Source: an uncultured Dehalococcoidia bacterium
GTDB taxonomy: Bacteria; Chloroflexota; Dehalococcoidia; Lucifugimonadales; Lucifugimonadaceae
Length of the DNA: 64,000 bases
Assembly (NCBI GenBank): GCA_958295935.1
Contig: OY282385.1
Span: forward strand, 248,001 to 312,000
Reading direction: 5' to 3'
Both the position numbers and the translations under genes were made by a program. Of this stretch, positions 54,478 to 63,463 are shown piece after piece; the first letter of the stretch is position 1; each line of letters starts with the position of its first letter. The notes below the pieces were generated by a model. That model worked only from the letters and a program-made list of their open reading frames with translations. It was not told where the DNA came from and searched no databases.

Positions 54478-54984
54478 TCATTCCGCCTTATAGCGGAACT
54501 CGTTCTTGCCCACCCGGTCGAACTCGGACATCGACCGCAGAACTGCGCCTACCATTGTTGCCGGCCGAGCCACGTCGAACGTAACCCCGTCATCCGATAG
54601 CGCCTGTAGCACGTCGTCGGCGGATACCACGCTCTGACCGGATTGGGCCAGATTCAGGGCGCATTCGCGCACTGCCGCGCGTCGCTCCACGGCGCCCTCA
54701 CGTTGCTGAACTGTACCGCCTCCCGTACGCTTCAGCCCGAACATCAGCCGATTCTCGTCGCTCACCGTCCGGAGCTTTACGTCCGCAGCCCGCGCGGCGT
54801 ACCCCAGCCTGGAGCGGAGAGTCCCCATAGTTTCGTTTGGCTCCCGTACCAGCGCCTTTGCCTGATTCTGCTTGAGTGATTGAATCGCACTTATTAGATC
54901 AATCATCTCCTGAGACCGGGCACGGCCCATATAAGCGGCCTTCCGCAATGCGCTGATATCGGCAGTGACTATATTCAAAGCCAT
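54478..54984 (-). CDS. Hypothetical protein with winged-helix-like C-terminus
   Basis: A 168-residue protein. The N-terminal part is helical and charged (ALRKAAYMGRARSQEMIDLI), the middle basic (GLKRTGGGTVQQREGAVERR). The last 50 residues (SADDVLQALSDDGVTFD then MVGAVLRSMSEFDRVGKNEF) fit a winged-helix layout seen in HARE-HTH-like domains. It is separate from the menaquinone operon (convergent). A DNA- or nucleotide-related role is a guess. Confidence 0.6.
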   Translation of the reverse strand: MALNIVTADISALRKAAYMGRARSQEMIDLISAIQSLKQNQAKALVREPNETMGTLRSRLGYAARAADVKLRTVSDENRLMFGLKRTGGGTVQQREGAVERRAAVRECALNLAQSGQSVVSADDVLQALSDDGVTFDVARPATMVGAVLRSMSEFDRVGKNEFRYKAE

Positions 54985-55232
54985 TCATCTTCCCCCAAGT
55001 ATTCTCTGGCTCAAGTAACGCAACCTTGATCGCGCCTCTTCAATATAATGCAATTCAGAGTAAGAAATCAAGCGCCGACGAAATAGGCCCTATGCACTGA
55101 ACTTGAACCCGCGACAGATTTGGGGCTGATCATATTCCGTAGAGGTGTGCCCAATAGCCCAACCGGTTATCATCGTTCACAGAGGCTTGGCGCCCGTGGA
55201 GCCCCGCGCAACTCATAAGCAGAGCAACCCCA

Positions 55233-56012
55233 ATGACCGGATCCTTCGCATCTTCCATCTCACTCAAAGAGACCCCCGTGACGATCGGGCTGATCGCGCT
55301 CAACGTCATTATGTGGATCGGCCTGGAGGTCACCGGCGGATCTCAGGACACCCAGAACCTCGTTCGGTTCGGCGCCAAGTTCGGCCCCTACATTGCACAA
55401 GGTGAGTGGTGGCGCCTCGTCGTCCCCGTGTTCCTGCACATCGGTATATTCCACCTGCTGGCCAACTCCTTCGGATTGCTCATATTCGGAGGCATGGTAG
55501 AACGGATCTTCGGAAGCGTACCCTTCGCCGCCGTGTACCTCATCGCAGGCGTGCTCGGCAACCTCTTCAGCTACTGGGCAGACATCGGCATATACGACGC
55601 CACGCCCGTCGGAGCAGGCGCAAGCGGCGCCGTCTTCGGCATTGTGGGCGCTTTCGGCTCATACCTCATGCTCAACAGGCAGGTACTCGGCAGCATGGGC
55701 AGGCAGGCGCTGACCTCGGTGCTGTTCATCGTAGCTATCAACTTTGTATTCGGATTTACCGTGAGAGGCATCGACAATCTCGCCCACCTGGGAGGCCTCC
55801 TGGGAGGCGGTCTTGTAGCGCTGACCATCGCCCCAACCCAGAACGCCGTAATCGCCGCATTCACCCCCGGGCGGCCAACGGGGTATGTGCAGATCAGAAC
55901 CCGCCGGCCAAGCCTCACTCGGCTCACTGCCACCATTGCCGTTTCGTGCCTCGCCCTGACCGGTTTGGCGGTGCTCATAGGCAACGCCTATCTGAACAGA
56001 CTCGGCATATAG
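55233..56012 (+). CDS. Rhomboid-family intramembrane serine protease
   Basis: A 259-residue membrane protease with about seven helices. The catalytic Ser131 is in GAGASGAVFG and the catalytic His185 in DNLAHLGGLLGG; the oxyanion residues are His74 and Asn78 in FLHIGIFHLLANSF. These enzymes cut single-pass membrane proteins near the outer face. A candidate client is any single-pass protein such as the FnIII anchor, but no link is shown. It begins 248 bp after a divergent gene. Confidence 0.92.
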   Translation: MTGSFASSISLKETPVTIGLIALNVIMWIGLEVTGGSQDTQNLVRFGAKFGPYIAQGEWWRLVVPVFLHIGIFHLLANSFGLLIFGGMVERIFGSVPFAAVYLIAGVLGNLFSYWADIGIYDATPVGAGASGAVFGIVGAFGSYLMLNRQVLGSMGRQALTSVLFIVAINFVFGFTVRGIDNLAHLGGLLGGGLVALTIAPTQNAVIAAFTPGRPTGYVQIRTRRPSLTRLTATIAVSCLALTGLAVLIGNAYLNRLGI

Positions 56013-56054
56013 CGCCCCCTGAGACTCGGCCCTGCCGCGCGGTCTGAGCCTCCG

Positions 56055-56933
56055 TCAAGGCGCCAAAGCTATCGCCGCCGCCCCTCCGGCTATACAGACC
56101 GCTCCCGCCAAGCGCGCAGTGGTGAGACGCTCCTTCAAAACCAAAGCGCCCAGCGCCACGCCGAACAGTATCCCGATCTCCCGGAATGGACCCACGTAGC
56201 TGACCGGAGAGAGCCTCAGAGCGCTCAACGTCAGCCCATATGCAGTGAACTGCAATATGCCGCCCAGCACGATTCCCACGTAGTGCAGCCGGAACTCGCG
56301 CAAGAACGCCGACCGAGAGTAGCTCCTGTGCATCAGGGCCAGCATTCCCAAACCGCCGCCGGCAGACAACATGTACATGTAGAGAATCGGTTCTACCTGC
56401 TGAACACCCTGCTTGTCGATGATCGAGTATCCCCCGATCGTCAGCCCCGTCAGCAAGGCGTATCTAAGGCCAACGTCATTCAGCGCACGGCGCACCGAAC
56501 GGAACGCCTTTGTCAACTCCCCACCGCTCCCGCCAACGGCAAACACTCCGGCCACCACGAGCGCGGCGCCCCCGGCAGCCGGCAAGGACATACCCTCGCG
56601 CAGCGCGAGAACTCCGAGGATAGGTATCAGGGCTGTACCCGTCCCTCTGGCAACGGGGTAAACCACCGACAAGTCGGAGGACTGGTAGGCGCGGCCAAGC
56701 CAGAAGAAGTAGCCAGTATGTAAAAATATCGTGGCGCAGATGAATCCCCAACCCGCGGCAGAGGGCGGATCCGTCACCAGAAAGTACACAGCGGCCGGCG
56801 CGAACGTAACAGCCCCGGACGCCGACATCCACCAGGTGAACACCATGGGCGTTGTCGCCCGCTTCGCAAGAAGGTTCCAGGAGGCGTGCGCCACGGAGGA
56901 GAGCAGCACAAGCAGTATCGCGTCGGTGGTCAT
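56055..56933 (-). CDS. EamA/DMT-superfamily transporter
   Basis: A 292-residue protein with ten predicted helices in two five-helix repeats (each with the EamA pattern A-x-x-W-N-L-L-A-K-R; ALREGMSLPAAGGAALVVAG; VLKERLTTARLAGAVCIAGG). These export or import small metabolites, amino acids or sugar-phosphate-like compounds. It is divergent from a DUF4432 gene, and a link to that catabolic set is possible. Substrate unknown. Confidence 0.88.
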   Translation of the reverse strand: MTTDAILLVLLSSVAHASWNLLAKRATTPMVFTWWMSASGAVTFAPAAVYFLVTDPPSAAGWGFICATIFLHTGYFFWLGRAYQSSDLSVVYPVARGTGTALIPILGVLALREGMSLPAAGGAALVVAGVFAVGGSGGELTKAFRSVRRALNDVGLRYALLTGLTIGGYSIIDKQGVQQVEPILYMYMLSAGGGLGMLALMHRSYSRSAFLREFRLHYVGIVLGGILQFTAYGLTLSALRLSPVSYVGPFREIGILFGVALGALVLKERLTTARLAGAVCIAGGAAAIALAP

Positions 56934-57008
56934 CGGGCAATACTACGCCCGACTTTGGATATACTGCCCTCCGCCAACATCTTGCCGATAAGTAGGGAGA
57001 GTGCACCG

Positions 57009-58094
57009 ATGCACTATCAGGACGAACGAACCTACGGCTGCCGAATATCGGACTCTTGGACGTACCGAGGCCTCAACGCGGTCATCTTGGAAAACGAACT
57101 CCTGCGCGTGACCGTACTGGCCGACAAGGGCGCAGACATATTGGAATTCGTACACAAGCCAAGCGACACCGACTTCATGTGGCGAACACCGTGGGGAGTG
57201 CGAGACCCTTCGCTATTCACCCCCAGCACGGGATGGCCCGAAGGAGTATGGCACGACCTCTACGAGGGAGGATGGCAGACGATAGCCCCAACCGGCGGAT
57301 TCCCCGGAGACTATATGGGCGCCGAGATAGGGCAGCACAACGAATCGGCCCTCATGCCCTGGGACTCCCAGATCACAGAGGACACCCCTGAGCGGGTAAG
57401 CGCCCGATTCCACGTAAAGAGCTACCGCACTCCTTACGCAATAGAGAAAACCCTCACCATCGAGCAAGGCTCTCCCGCGCTAAGAGTGACCGAGTCCGTC
57501 ACGAACCTGGCGGAAGAAGAGACCGAATGCGTCTGGGGCCAGCATATCGCCCTCGGAGAGCCGTTCCTAGGACCGGGATGCAGGCTGGATCTCCCAGGAG
57601 GCCGCGTCTACAACATGGGAGACGGCGGCGCCTCTGGAGCGCGCCTTGCCGCAGGCGAAAGCGGGGAATGGCCCATGAGCCCGGCCCAAGCTGGAGGATT
57701 CGCAGACCTGCGCACCTTCCCTCCCAGGAACGAACGACTGGAAGACCTCGCAGTCTTTCACAATCTGAGCGGCGGCTGGTATGCGGTCACCAACCCCGAC
57801 CGAGGGGTGGGATTCGGATTTGCCTTTCCGGAGGACACGTTCAGATACATCTGGTACTGGCAAGTATTCGGGGGCAGGGGGGGATACCCCTGGTACAAGC
57901 GCACGTACAACGTCGGCCTGGAGCCATTTTCCAGTATGCCCAGCGGCATTCCCTTGCCCCCTGGAGACGAAAAGACCTCGATGACGTTCGCACCGGGAGA
58001 GACCCGCACCGCCCGGATGAGCGCCGTGGCCTACGAGTCCACAACCGGGGTCAAGTCCATATCCGCCGACGGCGCCGTGACCACCGCCGAATAG
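57009..58094 (+). CDS. DUF4432 (aldose-epimerase-like) protein, copy A
   Basis: A 361-residue beta-sandwich protein. ATG 57009 with a GGGAGAG site gives MHYQDERTYGCRISDSWTYR, matching the start of the paralogue at 61258. Marks: VILENELLRVTVLADKGADI, F-M-W-R-T-P-W-G-V-R, EGGWQTIAP, and G-Q-H-I-A-L-G near the active-site region of galactose mutarotase-like folds. Function is unproven; members may epimerise or bind sugar acids. It lies beside an EamA transporter and an enolase-superfamily gene. Confidence 0.78.
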   Translation: MHYQDERTYGCRISDSWTYRGLNAVILENELLRVTVLADKGADILEFVHKPSDTDFMWRTPWGVRDPSLFTPSTGWPEGVWHDLYEGGWQTIAPTGGFPGDYMGAEIGQHNESALMPWDSQITEDTPERVSARFHVKSYRTPYAIEKTLTIEQGSPALRVTESVTNLAEEETECVWGQHIALGEPFLGPGCRLDLPGGRVYNMGDGGASGARLAAGESGEWPMSPAQAGGFADLRTFPPRNERLEDLAVFHNLSGGWYAVTNPDRGVGFGFAFPEDTFRYIWYWQVFGGRGGYPWYKRTYNVGLEPFSSMPSGIPLPPGDEKTSMTFAPGETRTARMSAVAYESTTGVKSISADGAVTTAE

Positions 58095-58124
58095 GAGCCG
58101 CACGAACCAGCGAAACGCTGCTCG

Positions 58125-59297
58125 CTACTCGGCCAGCATCACGCTGCCCGTCTGGTGGGACTTTATCCAGTCCCAATCCAGCGGAACGCCGATGCCAGGC
58201 CCCTCGGGAGCAAAGACGTTTCCATCGCTGTCGATACCGTCCAAATCGTCGTTGTAGTCGGCATAGAGCGGGTGCCGCGTGGACTTTACGTTGGGATGCA
58301 CGAGCCCCAACTCATAGAAATTGGTGTTCCGGATCGAGGACATGACGTGACGGTGCACAGGCCCGGGTCCATGCAACTCCACGTCAAGCCCGAAACCCTC
58401 TGAGGCGTGAGCGATCTTCATCACACCGGTGATCCCGCCATCCTCGTGAGCGCCTGCCCGAACGTAGTCCGTCGCATCTGCAAGCAGGAAATTCACGTGC
58501 TGCTCCAGAAGGCGGACGTGCTCGGTCTGCAATATCGGCGTCTTGAGCATCTGGCGTAACTTGCGGTGGGCATACGTAGACACCCCGCCATCCTTGAACG
58601 GGTCCTCGTACCAGAAGAAATTGGCCTCATCGCACGCACGCCCGACCGCCAGGGCCTGCCCAAAGTTCTCGATCTCGCATGCAGGGTCGATCATCAACGC
58701 CATGCGGTCTCCAACCGCCTCGCGCACCGCGAGCACGTTGTCGATCTCCCGCTGAATGTCCTGCGCCGCGAGCCCCCAGCCATGGATCTTGAAAGCCGGA
58801 TAGCCCATGTCCCTGCACTGGACGGCGAAGTCTGCAAACTGCGACGGGCTGGAAAGACCGCCGCTTTCATCCCCGTGCAGCGTAGACGCGTAGCAGGGCA
58901 GAGGACGGCGAGTACCGCCCAAGAGGCGATACAGAGGTTCGTTGTAGAGCTTCCCGGCGATGTCCCAAAGGCATATGTCGATCACTCCGACTCCCGTCAT
59001 GTCGAAGTGCCGAAGGCCGCGCTTCAGGTCGCTGTATATCTTCTCCCGCCCGGTCGCATCCTTGCCGATCAGATAGCCCGCGCACATTGCAACCTGCTCG
59101 CCCGTCGGCCCTTTGAGGACCGGGTACTCGCCCGTCACGCCCTGATCGGTGTGGATCCTCAGCACGCCCCCCGCCTGCGTCAGCTTGCCGCCCGGCTCAT
59201 GCACCATGTTGAAGGTGTTGTAGTCCTTGCCGAGGTTGTCCATGGTGAACTCATACGTGACGAATTCAACGCCGGTGATGATTGGGCCGCTGTTCAT
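58125..59297 (-). CDS. Enolase-superfamily (mandelate racemase-like) dehydratase
   Basis: A 390-residue TIM-barrel enzyme. Metal ligands fit M-I-D-P-A-C (Asp), W-Y-E-D-P-F (Glu) and L-Q-T-E-H-V-R (Glu); a base is in A-F-K-I-H-G-W (K-x-H), and His lies near E-L-H-G-P-G. Members remove a proton next to a carboxylate and often dehydrate sugar acids. Substrate not predictable. It is 18 bp after the GIY-YIG gene on the same strand, convergent with DUF4432 copy A. Confidence 0.85.
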   Translation of the reverse strand: MNSGPIITGVEFVTYEFTMDNLGKDYNTFNMVHEPGGKLTQAGGVLRIHTDQGVTGEYPVLKGPTGEQVAMCAGYLIGKDATGREKIYSDLKRGLRHFDMTGVGVIDICLWDIAGKLYNEPLYRLLGGTRRPLPCYASTLHGDESGGLSSPSQFADFAVQCRDMGYPAFKIHGWGLAAQDIQREIDNVLAVREAVGDRMALMIDPACEIENFGQALAVGRACDEANFFWYEDPFKDGGVSTYAHRKLRQMLKTPILQTEHVRLLEQHVNFLLADATDYVRAGAHEDGGITGVMKIAHASEGFGLDVELHGPGPVHRHVMSSIRNTNFYELGLVHPNVKSTRHPLYADYNDDLDGIDSDGNVFAPEGPGIGVPLDWDWIKSHQTGSVMLAE

Positions 59298-59315
59298 GCT
59301 CTGAATCCTTCCAGG

Positions 59316-59903
59316 TCAGCTTCCAGATTTATCCGGATCATAGACGAGACGAATCAACTCGCGAAACTCGATCACCATCCGGGTGATCTGACGCTCATTG
59401 TGCTTCTTCAATCTTTGCAGATACTGCTCATATTCCTTCGCTTCGACCCGGGTTCGCACTCTCGTAAACCAGACCAGCCGGAAATTTTTGCCCTTGGTGC
59501 TGGGCGTTTTGCCCATCCGGTGCTCCTCGATGCGAGCTTTGAGGTCGTTTGTCTGCCCAACATAGTACTCGTTGCTCTCCAGCTCCAGACGGCCTACGTA
59601 GACGTAGAAGACCTTGGTCTCCGAGTCCTTTCGCGTGAGAGGGTCAGGCGCAGCCGGATCGTAAACAGGCCTGGATTCGGAGACTCTGGTCTGACTGGGC
59701 TGGTCGGCGCTTGTCTCCTTCTTCGGTTTCCGTTGTTTTTCGCACTCCCGGCAAAGCTTGTAACCGACCGGCTTGAACCGTTCACACCCCGGGCACTTAT
59801 CGACCTTGCCGTCCGTCATCCCATCCCAGTGATCGCGGCAAAGGTAGTGGTCGGCCCGGGGAAGGGTCTTCTTACAGTCGATGAAGGTGCAGGTGTTCGC
59901 CAT
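59316..59903 (-). CDS. Zinc-ribbon protein with C-terminal GIY-YIG nuclease domain
   Basis: A 195-residue protein. The N-terminus has two to three Cys clusters (ANTCTFIDCKKTL, then CRDHW, KCPGCERF, LCRECEKQ), fitting zinc ribbons. The C-terminal half has the nuclease core VFYVYVGRLELESNEYYVGQ (the GIY-YIG strand pair is VYVG...YYVG), then ARIEEHRMGKTPSTKG and a helix with Glu. ATG 59903 is preferred; an earlier ATG (59960) adds a non-conserved stretch. It may act on DNA ends or junctions like UvrC/SLX-type nucleases; role unknown. Confidence 0.78.
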   Translation of the reverse strand: MANTCTFIDCKKTLPRADHYLCRDHWDGMTDGKVDKCPGCERFKPVGYKLCRECEKQRKPKKETSADQPSQTRVSESRPVYDPAAPDPLTRKDSETKVFYVYVGRLELESNEYYVGQTNDLKARIEEHRMGKTPSTKGKNFRLVWFTRVRTRVEAKEYEQYLQRLKKHNERQITRMVIEFRELIRLVYDPDKSGS

Positions 59904-60074
59904 TGCCTTGTCCGGGCAACCGGCAGCCGGGATCAACGTTTCGCGCTGAGATGCTATCACCAGACGAGCATGGCACTCCCATGGCTATCGAGTTTGCCCC
60001 CTTGCCGGTAGCGTGCAAGAATGCCACAACCTGCCTCACTCGGTACAACTAGCACAACCCATCGCCCCGTTCAC

Positions 60075-61133
60075 ATGCTTGCACTCAGATACCACGGCAA
60101 TAAGGACCTGCGACTGGAGGACATACCCGTCCCGGAGCCGGGGCCGGGAGAAGTCCGAATCCGGTGCCGCAACACCAGCATCTGCGCCACCGACGTCGAG
60201 GAGTGGCAGTACGGCCCCTTGTGGGTACAGTACGGACCGCCAAATCCCCTTTCCGGCCGCTCGGCCCCATTGGTGATGGGGCATGAGATCAGCGGAATGA
60301 TCGACAAAGCAGGGCACGGCGTCGAAGGCTGGAGCGTAGGAGAGCGTGTGGTCGTGAACAACGTCCGTACTTGCGGAGCGTGCTTCTGGTGCACACGCGG
60401 GCAACAAGCCGTGTGTCCAAACATGGCCGTGGCGGGATTGTCTGCCGATGGCGGCCTGGCAGAGTACATGACGTGGCCCGCAAACATGACGATTCGCCTG
60501 CCCGACTCCATCCCTGACGAAGCCGCGCCGCTCACCGAGCCGGCAATGGTCGGACTACACGCCGCACGCCGTTCAGGCGTGAAACCCGGTGACACGGTGT
60601 GCGTGCTGGGGTGCGGCACAGTTGGGCTCATGACCCTTCAGGCCTTCGCAGCGTCCGGCTCCAGAGTGATCGCCGTAGACTTGCGCCCGCAGAGCCTGAA
60701 GATGGCCGCAGAACTGGCCGGAGCGGTGACGATAAACCCGGCCGATGGCGACCCGCAGCAAGCCCTCCTGGACCTGACCGACGGTATCGGCCCCGACTTG
60801 GTCGTCGAGACCGCAGGCGCGGCGGAGACCCCCGTGCAGGCCATCGAGTGGTGCCGGCGAGGAGGCGTCGTCGTACTCGTCGGCATCTATTCGGCCGCGC
60901 CCAACCTGGATTTCAACAACGTGGTGGGAACCGAAAAGACCGTGATCGGCTCGGTGGCTTCCGCACCGGGAGACATGCAGGCCACAGTAGACTTGATCGC
61001 CAGAGGAAAGATCAAGACCGCGCCGCTGGTGTCATCGGTCATACCCCTGTCACGAGTCGTCGAAGAGGGTTTCGAGCGCATGATCTCACCGGGCAAAGAC
61101 GTCTTCCGGATCGTCGTACAACCCGGTTCGTAA
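60075..61133 (+). CDS. Zinc-dependent alcohol/polyol dehydrogenase (MDR family)
   Basis: A 352-residue enzyme. Catalytic zinc ligands: Cys37 (S-I-C-A-T-D) and His70-Glu71 (G-H-E). Structural zinc: four Cys in CGACFWCTRGQQAVC. The Rossmann loop is VCVLGCGTVGLMTLQAFAAS, and D-L-R suggests NAD preference. The start ATG 60075 gives the usual MLALRYHGNKDLRLEDIPVP. Family members oxidise threonine, sorbitol, butanediol or sugars. It lies before the second DUF4432 gene, so a sugar or polyol is likely. Confidence 0.88.
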   Translation: MLALRYHGNKDLRLEDIPVPEPGPGEVRIRCRNTSICATDVEEWQYGPLWVQYGPPNPLSGRSAPLVMGHEISGMIDKAGHGVEGWSVGERVVVNNVRTCGACFWCTRGQQAVCPNMAVAGLSADGGLAEYMTWPANMTIRLPDSIPDEAAPLTEPAMVGLHAARRSGVKPGDTVCVLGCGTVGLMTLQAFAASGSRVIAVDLRPQSLKMAAELAGAVTINPADGDPQQALLDLTDGIGPDLVVETAGAAETPVQAIEWCRRGGVVVLVGIYSAAPNLDFNNVVGTEKTVIGSVASAPGDMQATVDLIARGKIKTAPLVSSVIPLSRVVEEGFERMISPGKDVFRIVVQPGS

Positions 61134-61257
61134 GTTGCCAAACCCAGTTATTAGAGCAATGTATAACGTCAAAATATCGCCGCGAGAACCTCATACTCAA
61201 CTGGCGGTGATAGACGTTCCGCGCACCTGACCCGGCGCAGGAAGGAGACTGCCCAAG

Positions 61258-62346
61258 ATGCACTATTCCGATGAACGGACAGACGCTTGCAGGGTGTCCG
61301 ATGCCTGGACGTACCGAGGACTGAAGACCGTCATCCTGGAAAACGAACTGGTCCGTGTGGTCGTTCTTGCCGACAAGGGCGCCGACGTATACAGCTTCGT
61401 GCACAAGCCCACGGATACGGACTTCATGTGGCGGTCACCCTGGGGAGTACGAAATCCCGCCCTGCACGTACCTCAAAGCGGCTGGCCCGTAGGCCCCTGG
61501 ATGGACGTGTACGAGGGCGGGTGGCAGACCGCAGTACCCCACGGCGGATACCCGGACGAGGTTTATGGGGCCGAAATGGGGCTGCACGCTGAACTCAATA
61601 CGATTCCGTGGGATGCCGTGGTCGTGAAAGATTCAAGCCAGGAAGTCTCAGTCAGATTCTCCGCCAAGGGCGTTCGCATGCCTTTCAGAGCAGAAAAGAC
61701 TCTCACCATACGGACCGGAAAACCCACCCTGTACGTAGACGAGGCGGTTACCAACGAGGGAGAAGAACCGCTTGATTGCGTGTGGCTGGAACACATAGCA
61801 ATCGGGCCGCCGTTCCTCTCAGACAACTGTCGCCTGTTCGTGCCCGACTGCCGGATTATCAATCACCCCGTGCCGACTGCTGAATCGTCGATACTCAAGG
61901 ACGGAGCGGAATCGCAATGGCCGATGGCTGAGACCGCAGACGGACGGCGGATCGATTTCTCACGTATCCCGGGAAAAGACGACCGCACCCTCGACATGGC
62001 CTACATGACCGGCATGTCCGATGGATGGTACGCCGTTCTCAACGAAGATCTCGGCCTGGGCTGGGCGGTTTCCTACCCGGTCGACGTGTTCCGATACCTA
62101 TGGTTCTGGAGGAATCTCGGCGGGGGATGGGCATATCCGTGGTATGGACGCTGCTACAACGTCGGGTTGGAGCCGTGCACCAGCTTTCATAACGGCGGCC
62201 TCAAGCAGGCTCAGGAAAACGGCACGGCACGCTCATTCGGACCGGGAGAGACGGTCAGGGCAAACATCGCGGCAGGAGCATTCACCGGAAGCCGCCAGGT
62301 GACCCGGGTGTTGCCGGACGGACAGGTCATACTCGCCGATGCCTGA
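61258..62346 (+). CDS. DUF4432 (aldose-epimerase-like) protein, copy B
   Basis: A 362-residue paralogue of the protein at 57009; the first 100 residues share roughly half their positions (MHYSDERTDACRVSDAWTYR, VILENELVRVVVLADKGADV, DFMWRSPWGVR, EGGWQTAVPHGG). ATG 61258 follows GGAAGGAG. It lies 124 bp after the dehydrogenase and before an amidohydrolase. Divergence of the two copies is large, so they probably act on different substrates or at different steps. Confidence 0.78.
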   Translation: MHYSDERTDACRVSDAWTYRGLKTVILENELVRVVVLADKGADVYSFVHKPTDTDFMWRSPWGVRNPALHVPQSGWPVGPWMDVYEGGWQTAVPHGGYPDEVYGAEMGLHAELNTIPWDAVVVKDSSQEVSVRFSAKGVRMPFRAEKTLTIRTGKPTLYVDEAVTNEGEEPLDCVWLEHIAIGPPFLSDNCRLFVPDCRIINHPVPTAESSILKDGAESQWPMAETADGRRIDFSRIPGKDDRTLDMAYMTGMSDGWYAVLNEDLGLGWAVSYPVDVFRYLWFWRNLGGGWAYPWYGRCYNVGLEPCTSFHNGGLKQAQENGTARSFGPGETVRANIAAGAFTGSRQVTRVLPDGQVILADA

Positions 62347-62426
62347 TAAGCGGCAGAAATAGACCCTCCACAATCCCGGACTCGGACGGTTTGTCCAACA
62401 GGGCAGTGTGCGCTTGTAGCATATTC

Positions 62427-62460
62427 CCCACACCTCCGACGCATCGTGCGGAAGTGTGGG
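62427..62460 (+). repeat. Imperfect inverted repeat after DUF4432 copy B
   Basis: CCCACACCTCCG (62427-62438) and CGGAAGTGTGGG (62449-62460) pair with one mismatch around a 10-base loop. No T-run follows. A degenerate GGATTC...GAATCC palindrome lies just downstream (62488-62517), of the kind found as dispersed extragenic repeats. Confidence 0.5.
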
Positions 62461-62635
62461 CATGGCGCGATGGCCCAGCGCCTGATGGATTCCGATGAAA
62501 GCCGGAATGACGAATCCGGAAGGCTCTCCGCAACTCAGCAGGCTGAAGAAAAACGCCCAACGGATGACCAGGAGAACATCTCAAGGTACGGTCTCGACGG
62601 GGGATTGCTCAAACATTCGGGAAGGAGATAGTCCG

Positions 62636-63427
62636 ATGTTGATTATCGACACTCATTGCCACGCAGGGCGAAACTGGTTCGAACCCTTGGAGACCCTGCT
62701 TTTCCAGATGGACGAGAACGACGTAAACGGCGCGGTTCTCATCCAGCACGGCGGCGCCTATGACAACGAGTACCTGCTGAACGCGGCAGCCGCTCACGCG
62801 GGCAGGTTCAAGGTCGTGGCAATGATCGATCCCGACGACCCCGACACAACCGGTACGCTGGAAAGACTGGCAGGGCAGGGCGCCGCCGGCATACGTCTTT
62901 CCCCAAGCGCGCGGGTGCGCGGCCACGATCCTCTGGCCCTGTGGAAGAAAGCCGGGGAACTGGGCATGACGATATCCTCCCTCGGATCAGCCGTCGAGTT
63001 CGCATCAACCGAGTTCAAGCGCCTTCTGGACTCCTGCCCACACACGAGCGTGGTGATCGAGCATCTCGCCGGGGTGGGAATAACGCAGCCCCCTTACACA
63101 GACTATGAGTCTGCCCTGGAGTGCGCACAGAGACCAAATACATACCTCAAAGTGCCGGGGCTGGGAGAAATATGTCCCAGACCGCCGAGGCTAGACCCCC
63201 ACTTCCACTTCGAAAACGTACCGCCGCTGTTCGAAATGGCCAAAGACGCCTTCGGAGTGCAGCGCATGATGTGGGGAAGCGACTTCCCGCCAAGCGCGGG
63301 AAGAGAGGGGTACGCCAACACGCTGGCAGGAGTGGCCTCGCACCCCGCTTTCGCAGAACAGGGCGAAAGGGAATGGGTGATGGGGAAAACTGCCGCCGCG
63401 GTGTGGGGCTTCGCAGGGGCCAACTGA
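62636..63427 (+). CDS. Amidohydrolase-family (amidohydrolase_2) hydrolase
   Basis: A 263-residue TIM-barrel enzyme. Metal-binding H-x-H lies in IIDTHCHAGRNW, a further His in VVIEHLAG, and the catalytic Asp in MMWGSDFPPS. ATG 62636 follows GAAGGAGA; the open frame upstream crosses the inverted repeats and is not used. Members cleave lactones, amides or decarboxylate aromatic acids. Its neighbours (dehydrogenase, DUF4432, enolase family) suggest sugar-acid or aromatic-acid breakdown. Confidence 0.85.
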   Translation: MLIIDTHCHAGRNWFEPLETLLFQMDENDVNGAVLIQHGGAYDNEYLLNAAAAHAGRFKVVAMIDPDDPDTTGTLERLAGQGAAGIRLSPSARVRGHDPLALWKKAGELGMTISSLGSAVEFASTEFKRLLDSCPHTSVVIEHLAGVGITQPPYTDYESALECAQRPNTYLKVPGLGEICPRPPRLDPHFHFENVPPLFEMAKDAFGVQRMMWGSDFPPSAGREGYANTLAGVASHPAFAEQGEREWVMGKTAAAVWGFAGAN

Positions 63428-63463
63428 ACTTCGACGGCGCCGACTAAGAGGCAGCGGGCCGAG

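Noticed and set aside
55097-55117. T-arm-like string (CTTGAACCCGCGAC) suggesting a minus-strand tRNA
   Set aside because: The flanking bases do not form the T stem, and no anticodon or D arm can be drawn.
57876-57886. Run of G in DUF4432 copy A
   Set aside because: Seven G, in frame, and the paralogue has a comparable Gly region; no evidence of switching.
58566-60011. A 481-codon plus-strand frame over the enolase-family and GIY-YIG genes
   Set aside because: It is antisense to two clear enzymes; its translation has no family features and is explained by codon bias.
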